Assembly (NCBI RefSeq): GCF_963576545.1
Contig: NW_026870423.1
Span: 186,001-250,000 of the forward strand
Source of the DNA: Limanda limanda
Taxonomy: Eukaryota; Chordata; Actinopteri; Pleuronectiformes; Pleuronectidae
Reading direction: 5' to 3'
Length of the DNA stretch: 64,000 bases
Each line of letters begins with the position of its first letter. Position 1 is the stretch's first letter. Under the pieces are notes generated by a model, which was given only the letters and a program-made list of their open reading frames with translations, was not told the origin of the DNA and made no database searches. The position numbers and the translations under genes were made by a program. Below are positions 49,104 through 60,657 of the stretch, piece after piece.

Positions 49104-51353
49104 GCAAGTAGGCTCTACCCCCACTAAATGGGGTAGCGCGCATCGATCGGTACCATCCTTGAGCTTCTCCGACTTTCGGAAGGGTTAGGGTTAGGGTTAG
49201 GGATGAAAGCACATAGGAGAAAGAGATATTCTTGAATAACTTTTTTTGTGAAGGTCGGAGAGACTTGCAAGTAGGCTCTGCCCCCACTAAATGGGGTAGC
49301 GCGCATCGATCGGTACCATCCTTGAGCTTCTCCGACTTTCGGAAGGGTTAGGGTTAGGGTTAGGGATGAAAGCACATAGGAGAAAGAGATATTCTTGAAT
49401 AACTTTTTTTGTGAAGGTCGGAGAGACTTGGAAAGTGGTTGCATCTGGACTAATTTGGGTCCTGCGGATCGATTCGTACCATCCCCGAGCTTGTACGACC
49501 TTCGGAAGAGGTCGACCGACGAAATTCCCCCAAATCTGAGGAGATATTCTTGAATAACTTTTTTTGTGAAGGTCGGAGAGACTTGCAAGTAGGCTCTACC
49601 CCCACTAAATGGGGTAGCGCGCATCGATCGGTACCATCCTTGAGCTTCTCCGACTTTCGGAAGGGTTAGGGTTAGGGTTAGGGATGAAAGCACATAGGAG
49701 AAAGAGATATTCTTGAATAACTTTTTTTGTGAAGGTCGGAGAGACTTGGAAAGTGGTTGCATCTGGACTAATTTGGGTCCTGCAGATCGATTGGTACCAT
49801 CCCCGAGCTTGTACGACCTTCGGAAGAGGTCGACCGACGAAATTCCCCCAAATCTGAGGAGATATTCTTGAATAACTTTTTTTGTGAAGGTCGGAGAGAC
49901 TTGCAAGTAGGCTCTACCCCCACTAAATGGGGTTGCGCGCATCGATCGGTACCATCCTTGAGCTTCTCCGACTTTCGGAAGGGTTAGGGTTAGGGTTAGG
50001 GATGAAAGCACATAGGAGAAAGAGATATTCTTGAATAACTTTTTTTGTGAAGGTCGGAGAGACTTGCAAGTAGGCTCTACCCCCACTAAATGGGGTAGCG
50101 CGCATCGATCGGTACCATCCTTGAGCTTCTCCGACTTTCGGAAGGGTTAGGGTTAGGGTTAGGGATGAAAGCACATAGGAGAAAGAGATATTCTTGAATA
50201 ACTTTTTTTGTGAAGGTCGGAGAGACTTGCAAGTAGGCTCTACCCCCACTAAATGGGGTAGCGCGCATCGATCGGTACCATCCTTGAGCTTCTCCGACTT
50301 TCGGAAGGGTTAGGGTTAGGGTTAGGGATGAAAGCACATAGGAGAAAGAGATATTCTTGAATAACTTTTTTTGTGAAGGTCGGAGAGACTTGCAAGTAGG
50401 CTCTACCCCCACTAAATGGGGTAGCGCGCATCGATCGGTACCATCCTTGAGCTTCTCCGACTTTCGGAAGGGTTAGGGTTAGGGTTAGGGATGAAAGCAC
50501 ATAGGAGAAAGAGATATTCTTGAATAACTTTTTTTGTGAAGGTCGGAGAGACTTGCAAGTAGGCTCTGCCCCCACTAAATGGGGTAGCGCGCATCGATCG
50601 GTACCATCCTTGAGCTTCTCCGACTTTCGGAAGGGTTAGGGTTAGGGTTAGGGATGAAAGCACATAGGAGAAAGAGATATTCTTGAATAACTTTTTTTGT
50701 GAAGGTCGGAGAGACTTGGAAAGTGGTTGCATCTGGACTAATTTGGGTCCTGCGGATCGATTCGTACCATCCCCGAGCTTGTACGACCTTCGGAAGAGGT
50801 CGACCGACGAAATTCCCCCAAATCTGAGGAGATATTCTTGAATAACTTTTTTTGTGAAGGTCGGAGAGACTTGCAAGTAGGCTCTACCCCCACTAAATGG
50901 GGTAGCGCGCATCGATCGGTACCATCCTTGAGCTTCTCCGACTTTCGGAAGGGTTAGGGTTAGGGTTAGGGATGAAAGCACATAGGAGAAAGAGATATTC
51001 TTGAATAACTTTTTTTGTGAAGGTCGGAGAGACTTGGAAAGTGGTTGCATCTGGACTAATTTGGGTCCTGCGGATCGATTGGTACCATCCCCGAGCTTGT
51101 AAGACCTTCGGAAGAGGTCGACCGACGAAATTCCCCCAAATCTGAGGAGATATTCTTGAATAACTTTTTTTGTGAAGGTCGGAGAGACTTGCAAGTAGGC
51201 TTTACCCCCACTAAATGGGGTTGCGCGCATCGATCGGTACCATCCTTGAGCTTCTCCGACTTTCGGAAGGGTTAGGGTTAGGGTTAGGGATGAAAGCACA
51301 TAGGAGAAAGAGATATTCTTGAATAACTTTTTTTGTGAAGGTCGGAGAGACTT
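49104..51353 (+). repeat. 2413-bp displaced duplication, left copy (within runs 4,1,5,1)
   Basis: The run string 4,1,5,1 occurs twice (48778-51190 and 51191-53603). Markers repeat at 2413 bp: CTGCAGATC in the B at 49748, CTTGTAAGACC in the B at 51036 and CTTTACCCCC in the A at 51191. The first two A monomers of the runs (48778/51191 and 48941/51354) carry different markers, so I place the matching block at 49104-51353. Internal B starts are 49430, 49748, 50718 and 51036. Confidence 0.87.
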
Positions 51354-51516
51354 GCAAGTAGGCTCTACCCCCACTAAATGGGGTAGCGCGCATCGATCAG
51401 TACCATCCTTGAGCTTCTCCGACTTTCGGAAGGGTTAGGGTTAGGGTTAGGGATGAAAGCACATAGGAGAAAGAGATATTCTTGAATAACTTTTTTTGTG
51501 AAGGTCGGAGAGACTT

Positions 51517-53766
51517 GCAAGTAGGCTCTACCCCCACTAAATGGGGTAGCGCGCATCGATCGGTACCATCCTTGAGCTTCTCCGACTTTCGGAAGGGTTA
51601 GGGTTAGGGTTAGGGATGAAAGCACATAGGAGAAAGAGATATTCTTGAATAACTTTTTTTGTGAAGGTCGGAGAGACTTGCAAGTAGGCTCTGCCCCCAC
51701 TAAATGGGGTAGCGCGCATCGATCGGTACCATCCTTGAGCTTCTCCGACTTTCGGAAGGGTTAGGGTTAGGGTTAGGGATGAAAGCACATAGGAGAAAGA
51801 GATATTCTTGAATAACTTTTTTTGTGAAGGTCGGAGAGACTTGGAAAGTGGTTGCATCTGGACTAATTTGGGTCCTGCGGATCGATTCGTACCATCCCCG
51901 AGCTTGTACGACCTTCGGAAGAGGTCGACCGACGAAATTCCCCCAAATCTGAGGAGATATTCTTGAATAACTTTTTTTGTGAAGGTCGGAGAGACTTGCA
52001 AGTAGGCTCTACCCCCACTAAATGGGGTAGCGCGCATCGATCGGTACCATCCTTGAGCTTCTCCGACTTTCGGAAGGGTTAGGGTTAGGGTTAGGGATGA
52101 AAGCACATAGGAGAAAGAGATATTCTTGAATAACTTTTTTTGTGAAGGTCGGAGAGACTTGGAAAGTGGTTGCATCTGGACTAATTTGGGTCCTGCAGAT
52201 CGATTGGTACCATCCCCGAGCTTGTACGACCTTCGGAAGAGGTCGACCGACGAAATTCCCCCAAATCTGAGGAGATATTCTTGAATAACTTTTTTTGTGA
52301 AGGTCGGAGAGACTTGCAAGTAGGCTCTACCCCCACTAAATGGGGTTGCGCGCATCGATCGGTACCATCCTTGAGCTTCTCCGACTTTCGGAAGGGTTAG
52401 GGTTAGGGTTAGGGATGAAAGCACATAGGAGAAAGAGATATTCTTGAATAACTTTTTTTGTGAAGGTCGGAGAGACTTGCAAGTAGGCTCTACCCCCACT
52501 AAATGGGGTAGCGCGCATCGATCGGTACCATCCTTGAGCTTCTCCGACTTTCGGAAGGGTTAGGGTTAGGGTTAGGGATGAAAGCACATAGGAGAAAGAG
52601 ATATTCTTGAATAACTTTTTTTGTGAAGGTCGGAGAGACTTGCAAGTAGGCTCTACCCCCACTAAATGGGGTAGCGCGCATCGATCGGTACCATCCTTGA
52701 GCTTCTCCGACTTTCGGAAGGGTTAGGGTTAGGGTTAGGGATGAAAGCACATAGGAGAAAGAGATATTCTTGAATAACTTTTTTTGTGAAGGTCGGAGAG
52801 ACTTGCAAGTAGGCTCTACCCCCACTAAATGGGGTAGCGCGCATCGATCGGTACCATCCTTGAGCTTCTCCGACTTTCGGAAGGGTTAGGGTTAGGGTTA
52901 GGGATGAAAGCACATAGGAGAAAGAGATATTCTTGAATAACTTTTTTTGTGAAGGTCGGAGAGACTTGCAAGTAGGCTCTGCCCCCACTAAATGGGGTAG
53001 CGCGCATCGATCGGTACCATCCTTGAGCTTCTCCGACTTTCGGAAGGGTTAGGGTTAGGGTTAGGGATGAAAGCACATAGGAGAAAGAGATATTCTTGAA
53101 TAACTTTTTTTGTGAAGGTCGGAGAGACTTGGAAAGTGGTTGCATCTGGACTAATTTGGGTCCTGCGGATCGATTCGTACCATCCCCGAGCTTGTACGAC
53201 CTTCGGAAGAGGTCGACCGACGAAATTCCCCCAAATCTGAGGAGATATTCTTGAATAACTTTTTTTGTGAAGGTCGGAGAGACTTGCAAGTAGGCTCTAC
53301 CCCCACTAAATGGGGTAGCGCGCATCGATCGGTACCATCCTTGAGCTTCTCCGACTTTCGGAAGGGTTAGGGTTAGGGTTAGGGATGAAAGCACATAGGA
53401 GAAAGAGATATTCTTGAATAACTTTTTTTGTGAAGGTCGGAGAGACTTGGAAAGTGGTTGCATCTGGACTAATTTGGGTCCTGCGGATCGATTGGTACCA
53501 TCCCCGAGCTTGTAAGACCTTCGGAAGAGGTCGACCGACGAAATTCCCCCAAATCTGAGGAGATATTCTTGAATAACTTTTTTTGTGAAGGTCGGAGAGA
53601 CTTGCAAGTAGGCTTTACCCCCACTAAATGGGGTTGCGCGCATCGATCGGTACCATCCTTGAGCTTCTCCGACTTTCGGAAGGGTTAGGGTTAGGGTTAG
53701 GGATGAAAGCACATAGGAGAAAGAGATATTCTTGAATAACTTTTTTTGTGAAGGTCGGAGAGACTT
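51517..53766 (+). repeat. 2413-bp displaced duplication, right copy
   Basis: This block carries the same markers at 52161 (CTGCAGATC), 53449 (CTTGTAAGACC) and 53604 (CTTTACCCCC). B starts are 51843, 52161, 53131 and 53449. It ends in the hybrid monomer at 53604. Together with the following monomers it gives the longest minus-strand open frame in the window (52825-54105), which reflects alternation of A and B rather than a gene. Confidence 0.87.
53604..53766 (+). repeat. Hybrid junction A monomer
   Basis: The left part has CTTTACCCCC and TTGCG, as in the first A of a multi-A run (51191). It is followed directly by a B with GATTCGTACC (53767), which elsewhere normally follows the last A of a run. 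It is the only single-A run with the TTGCG marker. Compared with 51191-51842 three A monomers (489 bp) are missing, so this is a deletion junction formed by exchange between the first and last A of a run. The B at 53767 also has a private TTCGGGTCC. Confidence 0.82.
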
Positions 53767-55996
53767 GGAAAGTGGTTGCATCTGGACTAATTCGGGTCCT
53801 GCGGATCGATTCGTACCATCCCCGAGCTTGTACGACCTTCGGAAGAGGTCGACCGACGAAATTCCCCCAAATCTGAGGAGATATTCTTGAATAACTTTTT
53901 TTGTGAAGGTCGGAGAGACTTGCAAGTAGGCTCTACCCCCACTAAATGGGGTTGCGCGCATCGATCGGTACCATCCTTGAGCTTCTCCGACTTTCGGAAG
54001 GGTTAGGGTTAGGGTTAGGGATGAAAGCACATAGGAGAAAGAGATATTCTTGAATAACTTTTTTTGTGAAGGTCGGAGAGACTTGCAAGTAGGCTCTACC
54101 CCCACTAAATGGGGTAGCGCGCATCGATCGGTACCATCGTTGAGCTTCTCCGACTTTCGGAAGGGTTAGGGTTAGGGATGAAAGCACATAGGAGAAAGAG
54201 ATATTCTTGAATAACTTTTTTTGTGAAGGTCGGAGAGACTTGCAAGTAGGCTCTACCCCCACTAAATGGGGTAGCGCGCATCGATCGGTACCATCCTTGA
54301 GCTTCTCCGACTTTCGGAAGGGTTAGGGTTAGGGTTAGGGATGAAAGCACATAGGAGAAAGAGATATTCTTGAATAACTTTTTTTGTGAAGGTCGGAGAG
54401 ACTTGCAAGTAGGCTCTGCCCCCACTAAATGGGGTAGCGCGCATCGATCGGTACCATCCTTGAGCTTCTCCGACTTTCGGAAGGGTTAGGGTTAGGGTTA
54501 GGGATGAAAGCACATAGGAGAAAGAGATATTCTTGAATAACTTTTTTTGTGAAGGTCGGAGAGACTTGGAAAGTGGTTGCATCTGGACTAATTTGGGTCC
54601 TGCGGATCGATTCGTACCATCCCCGAGCTTGTACGACCTTCGGAAGAGGTCGACCGACGAAATTCCCCCAAATCTGAGGAGATATTCTTGAATAACTTTT
54701 TTTGTGAAGGTCGGAGAGACTTGCAAGTAGGCTCTACCCCCACTAAATGGGGTTGCGCGCATCGATCGGTACCATCCTTGAGCTTCTCCGACTTTCGGAA
54801 GGGTTAGGGTTAGGGTTAGGGATGAAAGCACATAGGAGAAAGAGATATTCTTGAATAACTTTTTTTGTGAAGGTCGGAGAGACTTGCAAGTAGGCTCTAC
54901 CCCCACTAAATGGGGTAGCGCGCATCGATCGGTACCATCGTTGAGCTTCTCCGACTTTCGGAAGGGTTAGGGTTAGGGATGAAAGCACATAGGAGAAAGA
55001 GATATTCTTGAATAACTTTTTTTGTGAAGGTCGGAGAGACTTGGAAAGTGGTTGCATCTGGACTAATTTGGGTCCTGCGGATCGATTGGTACCATCCCCG
55101 AGCTTGTACGACCTTCGGAAGAGGTCGACCGACGAAATTCCCCCAAATCTGAGGAGATATTCTTGAATAACTTTTTTTGTGAAGGTCGGAGAGACTTGCA
55201 AGTAGGCTCTACCCCCACTAAATGGGGTTGCGCGCATCGATCGGTACCATCCTTGAGCTTCTCCGACTTTCGGAAGGGTTAGGGTTAGGGTTAGGGATGA
55301 AAGCACATAGGAGAAAGAGATATTCTTGAATAACTTTTTTTGTGAAGGTCGGAGAGACTTGCAAGTAGGCTCTACCCCCACTAAATGGGGTAGCGCGCAT
55401 CGATCAGTACCATCCTTGAGCTTCTCCGACTTTCGGAAGGGTTAGGGTTAGGGTTAGGGATGAAAGCACATAGGAGAAAGAGATATTCTTGAATAACTTT
55501 TTTTGTGAAGGTCGGAGAGACTTGAAAAGTGGTTGCATCTGGACTAATTTGGGTCCTGCGGATCGATTGGTACCATCCCCGAGCTTGTACGACCTTCGGA
55601 AGAGGTCGACCGACGAAATTCCCCCAAATCTGAGGAGATATTCTTGAATAACTTTTTTTGTGAAGGTCGGAGAGACTTGCAAGTAGGCTCTACCCCCACT
55701 AAATGGGGTAGCGCGCATCGATCGGTACCATCCTTGAGCTTCTCCGACTTTCGGAAGGGTTAGGGTTAGGGTTAGGGATGAAAGCACATAGGAGAAAGAG
55801 ATATTCTTGAATAACTTTTTTTGTGAAGGTCGGAGAGACTTGGAAAGTGGTTGCATCTGGACTAATTTGGGTCCTGCGGATCGATTGGTACCATCCCCGA
55901 GCTTGTACGACCTTCGGAAGAGGTCGACCGACGAAATTCCCCCAAATCTGAGGAGATATTCTTGAATAACTTTTTTTGTGAAGGTCGGAGAGACTT
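53767..55996 (+). repeat. Mosaic segment between duplications (runs 4*,2*,2,1)
   Basis: B starts are 53767, 54568, 55043, 55524 and 55842. There are two short A monomers with ATCGTTGAG (54085, 54886). From 54723 the order matches 45743 onward at 8980 bp (short A 45906/54886, GAAAAGTGG B 46544/55524). Some markers differ (the B at 46063 has CGACTTTCGG, the B at 55043 does not), so the relation is older or patchy. Confidence 0.8.
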
Positions 55997-56958
55997 GCAA
56001 GTAGGCTCTACCCCCACTAAATGGGGTTGCGCGCATCGATCAGTACCATCCTTGAGCTTCTCCGACTTTCGGAAGGGTTAGGGTTAGGGTTAGGGATGAA
56101 AGCACATAGGAGAAAGAGATATTCTTGAATAACTTTTTTTGTGAAGGTCGGAGAGACTTGCAAGTAGGCTCTACCCCCACTAAATGGGGTAGCGCGCATC
56201 GATTGGTACCATCCTTGAGCTTCTCCGACTTTCGGAAGGGTTAGGGTTAGGGTTAGGGATGAAAGCACATAGGAGAAAGAGATATTCTTGAATAACTTTT
56301 TTTGTGAAGGTCGGAGAGACTTGGAAAGTGGTTGCATCTGGACTAATTTGGGTCCTGCGGATCGATTGGTACCATCCCCGAGCTTGTACGACCTTCGGAA
56401 GAGGTCGACCGACGAAATTCCCCCAAATCTGAGGAGATATTCTTGAATAACTTTTTTTGTGAAGGTCGGAGAGACTTGCAAGTAGGCTCTACCCCCACTA
56501 AATGGGGTTGCGCGCATCGATCGGTACCATCCTTGAGCTTCTCCGACTTTCGGAAGGGTTAGGGTTAGGGTTAGGGATGAAAGCACATAGGAGAAAGAGA
56601 TATTCTTGAATAACTTTTTTTGTGAAGGTCGGAGAGACTTGCAAGTAGGCTCTACCCCCACTAAATGGGGTAGCACGCATCGATCGGTACCATCCTTGAG
56701 CTTCTCCGACTTTCGGAAGGGTTAGGGTTAGGGTTAGGGATGAAAGCACATAGGAGAAAGAGATATTCTTGAATAACTTTTTTTGTGAAGGTCGGAGAGA
56801 CTTGGAAAGTGGTTGCATCTGGACTAATTTGGGTCCTGCGGATCGATTGGTACCATCCCCGAGCTTGTACGACCTTCGGAAGAGGTCGACCGACGAAATT
56901 CCCCCAAATCTGAGGAGATATTCTTGAATAACTTTTTTTGTGAAGGTCGGAGAGACTT
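55997..56958 (+). repeat. 962-bp tandem duplication, copy 1 (runs 2,2)
   Basis: Two A, B (56323), two A, B (56804). Three rare markers recur at exactly 962 bp: TTGCG with GATCAGTACC in the first A (55997), CATCGATTGG in the second (56160) and GTAGCACGCATC in the fourth (56641). Confidence 0.93.
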
Positions 56959-57920
56959 GCAAGTAGGCTCTACCCCCACTAAATGGGGTTGCGCGCATCG
57001 ATCAGTACCATCCTTGAGCTTCTCCGACTTTCGGAAGGGTTAGGGTTAGGGTTAGGGATGAAAGCACATAGGAGAAAGAGATATTCTTGAATAACTTTTT
57101 TTGTGAAGGTCGGAGAGACTTGCAAGTAGGCTCTACCCCCACTAAATGGGGTAGCGCGCATCGATTGGTACCATCCTTGAGCTTCTCCGACTTTCGGAAG
57201 GGTTAGGGTTAGGGTTAGGGATGAAAGCACATAGGAGAAAGAGATATTCTTGAATAACTTTTTTTGTGAAGGTCGGAGAGACTTGGAAAGTGGTTGCATC
57301 TGGACTAATTTGGGTCCTGCGGATCGATTGGTACCATCCCCGAGCTTGTACGACCTTCGGAAGAGGTCGACCGACGAAATTCCCCCAAATCTGAGGAGAT
57401 ATTCTTGAATAACTTTTTTTGTGAAGGTCGGAGAGACTTGCAAGTAGGCTCTACCCCCACTAAATGGGGTTGCGCGCATCGATCGGTACCATCCTTGAGC
57501 TTCTCCGACTTTCGGAAGGGTTAGGGTTAGGGTTAGGGATGAAAGCACATAGGAGAAAGAGATATTCTTGAATAACTTTTTTTGTGAAGGTCGGAGAGAC
57601 TTGCAAGTAGGCTCTACCCCCACTAAATGGGGTAGCACGCATCGATCGGTACCATCCTTGAGCTTCTCCGACTTTCGGAAGGGTTAGGGTTAGGGTTAGG
57701 GATGAAAGCACATAGGAGAAAGAGATATTCTTGAATAACTTTTTTTGTGAAGGTCGGAGAGACTTGAAAAGTGGTTGCATCTGGACTAATTTGGGTCCTG
57801 CGGATCGATTGGTACCATCCCCGAGCTTGTACGACCTTCGGAAGAGGTCGACCGACGAAATTCCCCCAAATCTGAGGAGATATTCTTGAATAACTTTTTT
57901 TTTGAAGGTCGGAGAGACTT
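56959..57920 (+). repeat. 962-bp tandem duplication, copy 2 (runs 2,2)
   Basis: Same markers at 56959, 57122 and 57603. B starts are 57285 and 57766. The last B differs from copy 1 in having GAAAAGTGG and the longer T run, because from about 57440 the sequence follows the segment copied from near 47.5 kb. Confidence 0.92.
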
Positions 57921-60657
57921 GCAAGTAGGCTCTACCCCCACTAAATGGGGTAGCGCGCATCGATCGGTACCATCCTTGAGCTTCTCCGACTTTCGGAAGG
58001 GTTAGGGTTAGGGTTAGGGATGAAAGCACATAGGAGAAAGAGATATTCTTGAATAACTTTTTTTGTGAAGGTCGGAGAGACTTGGAAAGTGGTTGCATCT
58101 GGACTAATTTGGGTCCTGCGGATCGATTGGTACCATCCCCGAGCTTGTACGACCTTCGGAAGAGGTCGACCGACGAAATTCCCCCAAATCTGAGGAGATA
58201 TTCTTGAATAACTTTTTTTGTGAAGGTCGGAGAGACTTGCAAGTAGGCTCTACCCCCACTAAATGGGGTTGCGCGCATCGATCGGTACCATCCTTGAGCT
58301 TCTCCGACTTTCGGAAGGGTTAGGGTTAGGGTTAGGGATGAAAGCACATAGGAGAAAGAGATATTCTTGAATAACTTTTTTTGTGAAGGTCGGAGAGACT
58401 TGCAAGTAGGCTCTACCCCCACTAAATGGGGTAGTGCGCATCGATCGGTACCATCCTTGAGCTTCTCCGACTTTCGGAAGGGTTAGGGTTAGGGTTAGGG
58501 ATGAAAGCACATAGGAGAAAGAGATATTCTTGAATAACTTTTTTTGTGAAGGTCGGAGAGACTTGGAAAGTGGTTGCATCTGGACTAATTTGGGTCCTGC
58601 GGATCGATTGGTACCATCCCCGAGCTTGTACGACCTTCGGAAGAGGTCGACCGACGAAATTCCCCCAAATCTGAGGAGATATTCTTGAATAACTTTTTTT
58701 GTGAAGGTCGGAGAGACTTGCAAGTAGGCTCTACCCCCACTAAATGGGGTTGCGCGCATCGATCGGTACCATCCTTGAGCTTCTCCGACTTTCGGAAGGG
58801 TTAGGGTTAGGGTTAGGGATGAAAGCACATAGGAGAAAGAGATATTCTTGAATAACTTTTTTTGTGAAGGTCGGAGAGACTTGCAAGTAGGCTCTACCCC
58901 CACTAAATGGGGTAGCGCGCATCGATCGGTACCATCCTTGAGCTTCTCCGACTTTCGGAAGGGTTAGGGTTAGGGTTAGGGATGAAAGCACATAGGAGAA
59001 AGAGATATTCTTGAATAACTTTTTTTGTGAAGGTCGGAGAGACTTGCAAGTAGGCTCTACCCCCACTAAATGGGGTAGCGCGCATCGATCGGTACCATCC
59101 TTGAGCTTCTCCGACTTTCGGAAGGGTTAGGGTTAGGGTTAGGGATGAAAGCACATAGGAGAAAGAGATATTCTTGAATAACTTTTTTTGTGAAGGTCGG
59201 AGAGACTTGCAAGTAGGCTCTGCCCCCACTAAATGGGGTAGCGCGCATCGATCGGTACCATCCTTGAGCTTCTCCGACTTTCGGAAGGGTTAGGGTTAGG
59301 GTTAGGGATGAAAGCACATAGGAGAAAGAGATATTCTTGAATAACTTTTTTTGTGAAGGTCGGAGAGACTTGGAAAGTGGTTGCATCTGGACTAATTTGG
59401 GTCCTGCGGATCGATTCGTACCATCCCCGAGCTTGTACGACCTTCGGAAGAGGTCGACCGACGAAATTCCCCCAAATCTGAGGAGATATTCTTGAATAAC
59501 TTTTTTTGTGAAGGTCGGAGAGACTTGCAAGTAGGCTCTACCCCCACTAAATGGGGTAGCGCGCATCGATCGGTACCATCCTTGAGCTTCTCCGACTTTC
59601 GGAAGGGTTAGGGTTAGGGTTAGGGATGAAAGCACATAGGAGAAAGAGATATTCTTGAATAACTTTTTTTGTGAAGGTCGGAGAGACTTGGAAAGTGGTT
59701 GCATCTGGACTAATTTGGGTCCTGCGGATCGATTGGTACCATCCCCGAGCTTGTACGACCTTCGGAAGAGGTCGACCGACGAAATTCCCCCAAATCTGAG
59801 GAGATATTCTTGAATAACTTTTTTTGTGAAGGTCGGAGAGACTTGCAAGTAGGCTCTACCCCCACTAAATGGGGTTGCGCGCATCGATCGGTACCATCCT
59901 TGAGCTTCTCCGACTTTCGGAAGGGTTAGGGTTAGGGTTAGGGATGAAAGCACATAGGAGAAAGAGATATTCTTGAATAACTTTTTTTGTGAAGGTCGGA
60001 GAGACTTGCAAGTAGGCTCTACCCCCACTAAATGGGGTAGCGCGCATCGATCGGTACCATCCTTGAGCTTCTCCGACTTTCGGAAGGGTTAGGGTTAGGG
60101 TTAGGGATGAAAGCACATAGGAGAAAGAGATATTCTTGAATAACTTTTTTTGTGAAGGTCGGAGAGACTTGCAAGTAGGCTCTACCCCCACTAAATGGGG
60201 TAGCGCGCATCGATCGGTACCATCCTTGAGCTTCTCCGACTTTCGGAAGGGTTAGGGTTAGGGTTAGGGATGAAAGCACATAGGAGAAAGAGATATTCTT
60301 GAATAACTTTTTTTGTGAAGGTCGGAGAGACTTGCAAGTAGGCTCTACCCCCACTAAATGGGGTAGCGCGCATCGATCGGTACCATCCTTGAGCTTCTCC
60401 GACTTTCGGAAGGGTTAGGGTTAGGGTTAGGGATGAAAGCACATAGGAGAAAGATATTCTTGAATAACTTTTTTTGTGAAGGTCGGAGAGACTTGCAAGT
60501 AGGCTCTGCCCCCACTAAATGGGGTAGCGCGCATCGATCGGTACCATCCTTGAGCTTCTCCGACTTTCGGAAGGGTTAGGGTTAGGGTTAGGGATGAAAG
60601 CACATAGGAGAAAGAGATATTCTTGAATAACTTTTTTTGTGAAGGTCGGAGAGACTT
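57440..60657 (+). repeat. Displaced duplicate of 47498-50717 (9942 bp apart)
   Basis: Runs 2,1,2,4,1,5 occur in both places. The lengthened T run in the B at 47824 and 57766 is found nowhere else that I saw, so it is strong evidence of common origin. B starts are 57766, 58084, 58565, 59372 and 59690. Later differences are GTAGTGCGC in the A at 58402, a 2-bp deletion in the A at 60334, and the standard CTGCGGATC in the B at 59690 where 49748 has CTGCAGATC. Confidence 0.87.
60334..60494 (+). repeat. A monomer with a 2-bp deletion (161 bp)
   Basis: Near 60452 the sequence reads GAGAAAGATATTC where other copies read GAGAAAGAGATATTC. This is the only length variant outside the TTAGGG tract. It shifts the usual minus-strand frame, which is why the repeated open frames break here. 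Confidence 0.95.
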
